From assembly GCA_019828545.1 (NCBI GenBank), contig JACVRA010000589.1, forward strand, positions 1 through 17,748: a DNA stretch of 17,748 nt. Reading direction: 5' to 3'. Made by a program: the position numbers and the translations under genes. The DNA is from Paracamarosporium sp. OC-R06-R3 (Eukaryota > Ascomycota > Dothideomycetes > Pleosporales > Didymosphaeriaceae). The notes beneath the pieces are model-generated. The model made no database searches. It was given only the letters and a program-made list of their open reading frames with translations, and was not told the origin of the DNA. Below, one piece after another: positions 1 to 9,044 of this stretch (positions are counted from its first letter, which is position 1; each line of letters opens with the position of its first letter).

Positions 1-208
1 TGACGCGTTGCACGGACTGCCGAGATACGGTAACTCAGATGAGCCAAATTAGCGCGGAGATACGCTTGCGCGAGCTCTTATTGCCGATATACAACACCTG
101 TTTGAGCGAACCCGCAACTCCCAAAATTTACTTAAGGAGTAAGTCTACGAGTAGACCCCACAATGTCCCGTCCGCATCGTTTTACGCGCCCTGAGATTTA
201 CGATCAAA

Positions 209-835
209 ATGGCGACCACAGCTCCCACCATCCCGACAATGCCTTCCCATTACACATCCTTTCAAACAGCTCTCTTGCTTCTTGATTTCCACAAGATGTT
301 CGTCGAGAGACTTGCTGATACCAGAGGCCCCAATGCTCTCTCAGTCGCTGTATCTATGAAAAAGTGGGCCAAAACTCAAGGCATCCACATCATTCATTGT
401 CTGGTCGATACTCATTCGACGCCCTTTCCGACTTGCAAGGGCGCAGAACGTCTATCAGCAACCATAGCTGGCTTGCAAAATGGCAGTGGAGATGAGTCCG
501 AGACGCTCCGACAGGACTCCGATGGCGAGGTTACCTTCACACGGCGAGTGGGTCATGTGTCTGCGCTAAAATCACCGGGGCTTTTGGAATACTTGCACGA
601 GAAAGGTATCAAGAATTTAGTGTTGACGGGACTGAGTACGTCGGGATGTGTATTTAGGACTGCGGCTGCGGCATCTGATGCGGAGTTTGTAGTTACGGTA
701 TTGGAAGATGGATGTGCCGATGGGGAACAGGACGTACACGAGGCGCTTGTGAAGAAGGTGCTCAGGAGTAGAAGTTATGTCTACACGGCGCAGTCATTTC
801 GTGATGGGTGGGAAAAGGGTGATCTTGGAAGATAA
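209..835 (+). CDS. Isochorismatase-like cysteine hydrolase, 208 aa
   Basis: Single-exon gene. The product has the isochorismatase-like (cysteine hydrolase) fold pattern. A first beta strand ends in the catalytic-type Asp (LLLLDFH, D26). A later strand leads into GLSTSGCVFRTA, where C147 sits at the nucleophile position and is followed by the usual helix. The Lys of the family's Asp-Lys-Cys triad normally lies just before a V-S-A stretch; here that stretch is TRRVGHVSAL, with R112/R113 and no Lys. Length is normal for the family (about 180-220 aa). The start is ATG at 209 in a strong context (A at -3, G at +4). An upstream ATG at 163 opens a 40-codon frame that overlaps this start. The fold call is firm. 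The substrate is unknown: relatives hydrolyse isochorismate, nicotinamide or carbamoyl compounds, and the Lys substitution leaves activity open. The gene converges on the regulator gene at 1092. Confidence 0.85.
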   Translation: MATTAPTIPTMPSHYTSFQTALLLLDFHKMFVERLADTRGPNALSVAVSMKKWAKTQGIHIIHCLVDTHSTPFPTCKGAERLSATIAGLQNGSGDESETLRQDSDGEVTFTRRVGHVSALKSPGLLEYLHEKGIKNLVLTGLSTSGCVFRTAAAASDAEFVVTVLEDGCADGEQDVHEALVKKVLRSRSYVYTAQSFRDGWEKGDLGR

Positions 836-1091
836 AGTGGGAACACAATTGAAAGCTGCGGGCCTATGGTTTTAGACAATCATGAACTAGTTGATCGCAT
901 CTTTGTTTCATTCATCGGGGTATTGCCCATGCTTTTTCGATACCTTTCCCTATCGAACTCTAGTTGTTCCCTACTTTGGTCCTTGATTTTCGCTTCTTTA
1001 CGTTTGATCTAGGGCTAGGGGACAAGAGCATAAGTTTCGAATGAACCTGGTCCGCTCCCTCGCTTATCTTAATTATTCGTTGTTGATTTCG

Positions 1092-2892
1092 TCAAGTCCA
1101 ATCGAGGAGATCGAACATGATACCACCCATCATATCACTGTCTAGCAAACCATCACCGGTCGGGAAAGCCTCATTTCCAGTGTTGTTTGTTTTCGTATCG
1201 CCAAGGTCCCTCAACTTTGCTACCATTTGATCGTAGAACTCAGGCATCCTGCGTGGCGGTATTGCGTTTTGGCCTGCAGCATCCGCATTTTCCAGCTTTT
1301 GTGCCACTCGCCAATACACGTCGCGAGGGCTTACTGGCGGTGCCCAAGGTCCGTACTTAACCTCGGAGAATCGTGAGTATATTTTCATAGCGTGTCCGAC
1401 CATGCCCCAGTAGCCGTATGGTAGAGATAGCACTGCTAAATCCGGTAAATCACAGAACGTGTTGAGAAGAGTCTCAATCGTCGAAAGACATTCTACAAGG
1501 AGATCTGCGCGGAAAGTGGTGTGGGCAGAGTGAGGTGGAAAGTAGCTATCCTCGCTAGCAAGCTTGCAGAGATGTAGCTGAAGCATTTTCTGTGTTAATC
1601 GTGATAGGACAGCTTGCACTGGATCGGACGGTGTAAAGTCTGTCGGTAACGCCACTTCTTCTTGAAGTACATTGATTGCCATCGACAACGCTGTTGTCAT
1701 TTCGCCACACTCATTGAGTGCACCTCGGTATACTGTTCTGTCCACTTTATCCACAATCTGGAGTACTCGAATAAGCTCTACAATGTAGGCATCGCTTGGA
1801 TGTTCGTGGGCTGCTTTAAGCGCGTGGCAGCATTCTTCGGTATATTTAGTGAGCCTTGGCGTCACCATGTTATGGAAGCAGGTGTCGATTCTGCAGTAAA
1901 ATAAGCATTCAGTCACAAGGAACTCGCAGTGACTAACACTGAAGCCATCCATAAAACTCCCAAATAGGCCCTTCGCTCGTCTAGATTTCTAGCCGGAGGT
2001 GACTCAGTATTGCCAATAGTACGCAATGCACCCGCGCCTATTTTGGACCGGGGCTGAGCCTCTTCATCCAGCCTTAATTCTGTAACCATCGCCATTGCCA
2101 AGTGTATCGGAGTGAGAAATCCATGACCGAGGTGTAAATGTACATGACTCCTGTTCATAAGAAAATATCAATACACTGCGTCTTTGCTTGAGATTAATGT
2201 GTATACGCACCATGCCACGTATAACAGAATTCCTTGTAGGATCGGAAGGCTCCTCTCTCTGTGGCCTAGGACATGGCCAATCTCATTTCCGATCTCCCGT
2301 GCTAGATTTGTTTGTTTGTCTAAATTGTTCTGACACGTGATCATGATTAAGCATTTGTACACCAGTGGCTTCTCGCGGCGTAACTGTTCTGCATCTGTGT
2401 CTGGTGGAACGACAACAAACGGGAACATAGGAGCCATATCATTTATGAAAATTTTGACACATCGTACACCCTCGGCTATGTCATGAGGCGGGTTACAAAA
2501 GTCTGCTTCTGGCTCTAGGAGTGCCGGCATATTGGGAATCGACGTAGGCTGCATTGGGGACGGCGGTGTTGCCGTACCTAGAGCCCTCGACGTCACCAAT
2601 TGGGACATGGAGTTGACCATCGATTCTAGGCGTCTTATTTCCATTTCGTGATTCGTGCGAGCTCGCTTGTTCCTGTGGGCACCAGGCATCTGGTTGTGGC
2701 ACTCTTTACCCAATCGAATGCACCTAAGGCGGAACGTCAATATGCCGTATATATACGGACACGGAACTAGGAAGTTGAGTTCACTTGCCGATTGCATTTC
2801 TGACTGAGTGGTGCAAACTCGCATCGTATCTTCAGCTTAGCGCACGGGATGCACGCTTTCATTTGCCGTCTCTGGTCGCTTCTCGTGGCCAT
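1092..2892 (-). CDS. Zn2Cys6 fungal transcription factor, four exons, 542 aa
   Basis: Model: complement of 2789-2892, 2211-2723, 1938-2150 and 1092-1890 (1629 nt). Exon 1 starts MATRSDQRR and supplies C14, C17, C24 and C33 of the zinc cluster; exon 2 supplies C36 and C43, giving C-x2-C-x6-C-x8-C-x2-C-x6-C. The cluster is followed by a basic stretch and a heptad-like helix (EIRRLESMVNSM), a likely dimerisation element. The middle domain matches the fungal-specific transcription factor region: LLYVAW, LAMAMVTELRLDE, DERRAYLGVLWMASV and KYTEECC, in order across exons 2-4. The protein ends in an acidic-hydrophobic tail (MFDLLDW), a possible activation segment. Intron 2724-2788 begins GC rather than GT (GCAAGT). 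Introns 2151-2210 (GTGCGT) and 1891-1937 (GTTAGT) are GT-AG. The sub-patterns suggest a War1-like relative, which is inference. The gene is divergent from the ABC transporter, a common arrangement for a pathway-specific regulator. Confidence 0.85.
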
Positions 2893-3198
2893 GTCTTCCT
2901 AATACTCCACTGAAAGTGCAGTTATTAACTTCCAATCAGTCTGTATCTTCGCAACCAGCACTTAGACCGTTCCAATTTGGGATGCCCTAAGAGACAATAC
3001 ACAGAGGCAATCGTCTGCTTGATATTGACCATCCAGCTGTATGCAACGGACTAATTGATTTTAACAGCTGAATATAGCTGAATTTCTTTAGAATAAAGGG
3101 CCTTCATATGATCCAAATCCACGCGTCTTTCCAGATATTCGGTGTGTCACAAAGGGTGACGGGATCATTGGCGACGATTGAGGCTGGCACTAGCGCCA

Positions 3199-3240
3199 CG
3201 GAATTCCGACACTCCGATATGATACGGCTACGGAATTCCT
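3199..3240. promoter_or_regulatory. CGG/CCG triplet cluster, candidate Zn2Cys6 binding site
   Basis: The 10-bp palindrome CGGAATTCCG (3199-3208) is an inverted CGG-N4-CCG pair. It is followed by CCG at 3214-3216, CGG at 3225-3227 and a near-copy CGGAATTCC at 3231-3239. Zn2Cys6 dimers typically bind paired CGG triplets in inverted, everted or direct orientation. The cluster is about 310 bp upstream of the regulator ATG and about 285 bp upstream of the transporter ATG. The sequence is seen directly; binding is inferred. Confidence 0.4.
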
Positions 3241-3428
3241 TAAGAAGCTCTTGGCCTACCTCCACAAAACGGCAATCTTGGTCCATTCCATTGAAGCTGC
3301 ATCAGGCGTAAAATCCTTAGCCTCATTACAATACTAGGCTGTGTCAAACGACGCGTTGCAAATACTTATCGCTGCCGTAATGGAGTTTCTCGTCTCTTGT
3401 GCCAAGCATGGCCGTCGGCTGAAGCTCA

Positions 3429-3434
3429 TATAAG
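3429..3434 (+). promoter_or_regulatory. TATA-like element upstream of the ABC transporter
   Basis: TATAAG lies in the context CTCATATAAGAAC, about 90 bp upstream of the transporter ATG. That is a plausible distance for a core promoter with a short 5' leader. It is a weak call from motif and position only. Confidence 0.25.
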
Positions 3435-3995
3435 AACAGCCGTATCACTAGCACATATGAATCTTCACGAAAGCAAGTAAGTTAGTTGATATAAGGCGAG
3501 CTAGGTTTTACCATACAGCTTCAGATGGCTCTCTTTATACGCCAAGTCCAAGTCTTAACCGCAAAAACCCTCCGTATCACTCTTATTCGGCATTGGATAT
3601 CTACTCCGCTACGCGCGTTTATTGTTCCACTGCTTATAGTTCTCTTCCTGTGGGTGCTTTTCTAATCGTCTTGAATATGATGGGTCTCTAACGAACTCAG
3701 CTCTTATGCTAGGAACTTCTTGTCTACCGATTCTCATTACGGAGTTGGGATATCACGTCAAATACGATCGCTGCCAGATGTCTCTAGTAAGACATCTGGT
3801 GGGAGAAATTCAATCATTTTTGTCGCTGATTCTACCAACGGCGAAGTGCAACAAGTGATCGAGAGAGTAGCAACATCTCTAAACAATTCAAGCATTAAAG
3901 TTCAGATTATTGGACGCGAAGAGGAACTGAGCACCGCATGCTACAGTACGATTCGCGGCACCTCAAAGTGCCTTGCGACGGCCATTTTCCATTCA

Positions 3996-3998
3996 TAA
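3996..3998 (+). other. In-frame TAA stop inside the ABCA coding region
   Basis: The frame reads through KCLATAIFHS, meets TAA, then resumes in the same frame with PSQDPNSTWNYT, which matches the family's loop motif. An intron removing the TAA would need the weak donor GTGCCT and about 40 bp, and would also delete the conserved-looking CLATAIFH segment. A nonsense change is therefore the better reading. One C-to-T change in a CpA context (CAA to TAA) would explain it. Confidence 0.75.
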
Positions 3999-5193
3999 CC
4001 TTCGCAGGACCCAAACAGTACCTGGAATTACACCCTTCGCGCGGATGCCAACTTTGGACGGTCCTTTTTTTCCGACTCCGACAGTAACGATGCGCAAACC
4101 TACACGCTTCCGTTTCAACACGCAATTGACTCTGCTATTGCGAGTATTACTCAGGTCCCATCGATACCCACATTTGAGTATCCTTTCGCCTCACAAACCG
4201 AGTCGCAGCGGCAAGTCGATAATCGAGCAAAGTTTATGGACATGATCAAAGACATTCTTGCTACCCCATTCTTCCTCGTGGTTGGCTGCGTTGTCTATCA
4301 AATGACAGGATTTATAGCCACAGAGCGTGAAACTGGCATGGCAAAACTCCTCGATGTCATGTTCCCCAATCAGACGCGTTGGCAACCTCAGCTAGCGCGC
4401 GTTTTGTCACACCACTTGGCGTTCACTTTGCTTTACTGTCCTGGATGGATCGTAACTGGAGCTATATTTGGGGTTATGTGTTTTCCTAAGACCACCGTCA
4501 TCATTCCTATCGTAACCCAGCTTTTATCAGGGCTATCGACAGTCTCGTTTGCAGCATTCTTGGCGGTTTTCTTTCGAAAAGCGCAATTGAGTGGCATTGC
4601 AACTATCATTGTAGCTTTGGCACTAGCCATTGTTGCGCAACTCGTAAAATATGGTACTGCTGCTGTTGTCATTCTTTCGCTAATCTTCCCACCAGCGAAT
4701 TGCGTTTACTTGATAGTAACAATGACAAGATGGCAAAGGCAAGATCAATCGACAAATCTCGTTCGAAGCTCTCCTGAGGCTTTGTTTTCTATTCCTCCAA
4801 CCGTTCTCTGGTTGTTTGCCTTGGTGCACACACTTATCTATCCAGTCCTAGCGGCCTTTGTGGAGAGGATATTGTATGGAACAAAGTCATCCCGCGAAAG
4901 AACAGTCTCACCTCATCCTGTGGCGGTACATCTGAGTGGATTCACGAAAGAATATACTCCCGACCTTGTCGCGAGAACAATTCAGCGGTGGTCAAGAACA
5001 CAAACGGATCCTGTACTCGCAGTTAACAACCTCAATCTGGATGCATACCATGGAGAAATAATGATCCTGCTCGGGATTAATGGAAGCGGCAAGTCGACTA
5101 CTCTGGATGCCATTGCTGGACAGCACTCCGCTTCATCAGGACAAATTACGATCAATTACCGCAATCCGGAAGATGGATTTGGCCACTGCCCGC

Positions 5194-5199
5194 AAAAAA
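5194..5199 (+). other. One-base deletion (frameshift) in an A-run of the ABCA gene
   Basis: The frame reads GHCPQK and runs off into a stop at 5217-5219. The frame offset by one base carries on with ILWDDLTVEEHV, the expected continuation of the Q-loop region in ABCA NBDs. The switch falls at a run of six A residues; seven would keep the frame. There is no splice pair that repairs it. A homopolymer of this kind is also a classic site of sequencing error. Confidence 0.75.
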
Positions 5200-8100
5200 C
5201 ATTCTCTGGGATGATTTGACAGTAGAAGAGCACGTGACAATCTTCGAGAACATCAAGTCACTTAGGACGCGAGCGTCGCAAGACGAAGTGAGCAGTTTGA
5301 TTGCTGCATGCGACCTTGCGAAGAAGTCTCATGCGATTTCTGCGATTTTATCTGGTGGACAAAAACGTAAGCTACAAATGGCGATGATGTTTGCAGGTGG
5401 ATCTACAGTCTGTTGTGTCGACGAGGTTTCTACTGATGTAGACCCTGTGTCAAGACGAAAATTGTGGGACATTATCCTTGCCCAACGTAGCCATCGCTGC
5501 ATCATTCTTACTACACATTTGCTCGACGAAGCTGACGTACTTGCCGATCGTGTTGCAATTCTGTCAAAAGGCCGCCTTGAAGCAGTCGGATCCTCTGCTG
5601 AACTCAAACACAATCTTGGTTCTGGATATAGGGTGCGTGTGCCCCACTCGATTGACGGCCATCGAGAATTCTTACCATATCGTGACATACTTCATGTGGA
5701 CCACGGCAAAGAGATTACATACTTGGCTGGATCATCGAGAGATGCTCATCGACTCTTGAAGAGACTAGAAGCTGATGGGCTAGAAGAATTTGAGGTCAAT
5801 GGGCCTACCTTAGAGGATGTTTTCTTTAAGATCGAGGAAGCAGCGTTACAGAAAGAAGGAACGGATGAGCTAAACGGCTTTCCAGATCTGAGCAAAGCAA
5901 AGCCCTCAGGGATTATTCAGCAAATTAGAGCGTAAGTCTAATTGTCTTTGGAGTTAGTATTGATTGTAACTAAATTACATGTAGACTTATCTCAAAGAGA
6001 TTTAGGATTTTTCGAAGAGAACCAATGCCTTATCTCGCTTTGCTTGCCGTTGTCCTCGTTGCCGCCGGCTGTTCGACCATTTCCCTCCAAGGCACCACTT
6101 CTGGTAACTGCAATCAGGACTTCGAAGGTAAAGTTGCAGCTACCAAGATTCAAGCTATTTCAGAGTACCAGATTGTCGCCGGCCCTCGTGCACAGGTCTC
6201 TCAATTAGACGTTGAAAGGTTAGCAGGACCTCCAATTGGCTCTGTGACTCTGGTGGACTCTCTCGAAGACTTCAATGCGGCAGTCTTGCAAAACTATTCA
6301 ATACTCAGCCCTGGAGGCTTCTTCCTAGGGGATTCGCCCACATTTGCCTGGCGTGGGGACTCACCACCTATATTGGCGCACGTGGCCCAGAATCTATTAA
6401 ACAGCGTGCTTTACAACATCTCCATCACAAGCGACTATGATTTACTAGATGCGCCTTTTTCAGGGGATCTTGCTCCGGTCCTTCTATTCAACATAGTTTT
6501 CGGTCTGGCCATGGCTATCTATCCCGCTTTTCTCACCTTATATCCGACCCTAGAACGATTGCGTGCTGTACGGGCCATGCAATACAGCAACGGGGTACGA
6601 CCGCTGCCATTATGGCTTGCTTACCTAACTTTCGATCTCGCCTTTGTTATATTTACTAGCTTTCTTATCGTCATCATCTTTGGTGCGACCTTCGACTTTT
6701 GGTATGCAATAGGATATATTCTACTCATTATGCTCCTTTACGGGCTCGCCGCATCGCTCTATTCCTACATAATCTCATTTTTTGCAACATCTCAACTCGC
6801 AGCTTTTGCAATCACTGCAGGAGTGCAAGTGGTCTTTTTCCTAGTCTACTTTACCATCTTTATGGTGGTGTATACGTTCGGCGAGACCACAAGCCAGGCT
6901 TCAACAATGAACATTGCGTATTTTACGCTCGGGCTCTGCTCGCCTGTTGTTAATCTATCACGAGCGTTATACATCACCTTGAACGCATTCGGAGTATCCT
7001 GTCGAAATAAAGAATTGGCATCCAACCCAGCAAGCATTGACCTATACGGAGGACCGATCTTGTACCTCGTCCTACAGTCACTGATATTCTTCGGAGTAAT
7101 CCTTTGGAAGGAATTTAATTTTTCGCCGCTAAAGCTTCCGCTCCATTTCAGGAAAGAGGGCGACCAGGACTCCATGATCGAAATGAGCACGCCGTATACT
7201 GCGCAATCGACCGAAGGCCTCGATGTTATACAGTTGCGCAAGGAGTTCAAAAACCGCGTTGTAGTTGGCAATGTAAGCTTTAGTGTTCCGCGTGGAGAAT
7301 GCTTTGCACTCGTAGGACCCAATGGCGCAGGCAAATCAACGAGCATTTCAATGATCAGAGGCGACATTCAGCCCACAGGTAAGGACAGCGAGATCTTCAT
7401 CGACGGCATATCTGTCCTGAGTGAGCGCGGTCAGGCTCGACTCAGCCTGGGCGTATGTCCGCAAATCGACCCTCTCGAGCACATGACGGTGTTCGAGCAT
7501 CTACTGTTCTACGCGCAAATCCGAGGCCTTTCACAGCCCGCAGAAGCAGCAATGATGATCCTTAACCACGTTGGTCTCGCTCAATATACTGCCCAGATTG
7601 CCTCGAAACTCTCTGGGGGCAACAAGCGCAAGCTCTCACTTGCCATCGCTCTTGTTGGTAATCCGAGTGTTATCCTTCTCGACGAGCCTTCATCTAGCAT
7701 GGATCCTCTCAGCAAGCGTGTCATGTGGCGCACCCTTGGTGCTATTGCACCTACACGCTCACTACTTCTTACTACACACTCCATGGAAGAAGCTGATGCG
7801 CTCGCTACTCGTGTTGGTATTATGTCTGGTCGTATGTTGGCCTGTGGTTCTATTCCCAAGCTCAAGGCCAGATACGGAAATACGTACTTCGTTCATCTTG
7901 TGCATGCCGACGCACTACATACGACTTCAGAGCAGATGAGCATGCTACGGAACTGGGTAGCGCGTGAATTTAGGCACACGTTAATGGATGGGAGACCTAT
8001 GATGGGGCAGATGAGATTCCAAGTACCGATGCGTCGTAGGAAAGACGACAGTGGCAGGCGGAGCTTAGCAGAGATCTTCGGGCTATTGGAGGAGAGCAAG

Positions 8101-8286
8101 GAGCAATTGGGCGTGCAGTACTATGGCGTTGGAATCGCGACATTGGACCAAATCTTTTCAAATGTTGCCGGAAAATATCATAGCGGTGAGGAAGAGAGTA
8201 GACGGAATGGTGAAAGAGGTGAAGAAAAGGTTAGAGGGAAAAGAAGCATTGGTTGGCGGAAGTTCCTCCGCTTCCTGATGGCTTAG

Positions 8287-9044
8287 AGTAACCATCAGAT
8301 TATAGCATATCTGGACCGTTTATACTACCTAGCTTACTGTATCACTCTTGGTGTTTGGTGGGATAGATTGCAAGAATCTGTATGGTAATCATAATGAGTC
8401 GCATCGTTCTAGTTTCACAGAAACAGCAACGACATTTACAGAGGTACGCTTACTGGCTTCAATTGTGATAGTGAGCGCGATTAAGTAAGACAAGAATGAT
8501 CGGACTCTGCTAGCACATTTGCCGTACATGACTGCTCACGGCAAGGATGAGCATCTTGATTGATTGAAGTCGGTTCTGGTGATCAACAACAGCAGCACTG
8601 TCACTTTTAGTAGCCCTACATTTGGTAACAATATGGGATGTGAAAAATTAACGTAATATTTTTAGTGTTTGTATCGCTTCGCTGAAGAAGTTAGGTATTT
8701 GACCTCACTGTAACAGAAACGAGAAGAAGCCCTAACCTGGCGATCACTTTAACTTCTAGCCAAACAGATATGATCATGTACAGAGCGAAAAACAATCATG
8801 ACTCGCACATATGCCAAGCAAGCCACGTCAGAGAGCCCGATAGATTCATTCTTGGACACCATAAAATGTGAGACAGATACATGATGAGGTATCTCTCACG
8901 GGCATGGGTTCCGTAGACGCACTTTCAAAAGCCGTAGACCCCAAACAGAATAGGGTGTAGCAAGTGCACAACATCACTTGAAAAGAAGGAGGAGAGAAAA
9001 ATGCCAATCGAGCAGGTCTTTGCTCCCGGGTATCATGGGAAAAT
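8287..9044. other. Convergent 3' intergenic region, no gene seen
   Basis: These 758 bp lie between the stop codons of the ABC transporter (plus) and BUD27 (minus), so they should hold the two 3' UTRs and terminators. I see no coding frame with recognisable content, no tRNA-like arms and no notable repeat. Confidence 0.6.

Larger units (their letters stand above)
2893..3524. promoter_or_regulatory. Divergent intergenic region between regulator and ABC transporter
   Basis: This 632-bp gap separates the regulator start (2892, minus) from the transporter start (3525, plus) and must hold both promoters. It contains the CGG/CCG cluster at 3199-3240 and a TATA-like element at 3429. Short open frames exist on both strands near 3104-3311 (60 and 67 codons). 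I recognise neither protein; the minus-strand one has gene-like composition but could be a decayed fragment or chance. Confidence 0.6.
3525..8286 (+). pseudogene. Full-length ABCA-family transporter with two disrupting lesions
   Basis: Model: exons 3525-3649, 3701-5931 and 5985-8286; about 1552 aa if undamaged. Order: N-terminal membrane segment continuing into SYARNF across intron 1 (3650-3700, branch CTAAC); large loop with an NSTWNYTLRAD motif; membrane block 1 (TGFIATERETGMAKLLDVM and several helices); NBD1 with Walker A GINGSGKST (about residues 500-508), LSGGQKRKL (about 592), Walker B VCCVDE and switch His in TTHLLDEAD; membrane block 2 after QIRALISKRF, joined across intron 5932-5984 (GTAAGT...TAG); NBD2 with GPNGAGKST, LSGGNKRKL, LLDEPSSSMDP and TTHSMEEAD. 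This is the ABCA half-repeat layout; such proteins move lipids or other amphipathic compounds. Two breaks: TAA at 3996-3998 after about 140 codons, and a one-base deletion in the A-run at 5194-5199. Everything else is well conserved, so the breaks are recent or are assembly errors. The substrate is unknown. Confidence 0.85.

Noticed and set aside
1891..1916. A 26-bp intron in the transcription factor gene starting at GTGACT
   Set aside because: Too short for a spliceosomal intron. The donor GTTAGT at 1937 gives a 47-bp intron and a better family match (MASVIDTCFHNM).
2151..2206. Alternative donor GTATAC for the second intron of the transcription factor
   Set aside because: It leaves the wrong phase. 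GTGCGT at 2210 keeps the frame and gives VAWSHVHLHLG, as expected for the family.
3957..4010. An intron hiding the TAA in the ABCA gene
   Set aside because: The only usable pair (a GTGCCT donor and a CGCAG acceptor) gives about 40 bp with a weak donor and would delete a conserved-looking coding segment.
6846..7367. A 173-codon minus-strand frame opposite the ABCA gene
   Set aside because: It mirrors the well-supported transporter frame and has no family resemblance of its own.
209..8286. A secondary-metabolite gene cluster made of the hydrolase, regulator and transporter
   Set aside because: No core biosynthetic enzyme (PKS, NRPS, terpene synthase or similar) is in the window, and the flanking genes to the right are housekeeping. 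It could extend to the left, which cannot be seen.
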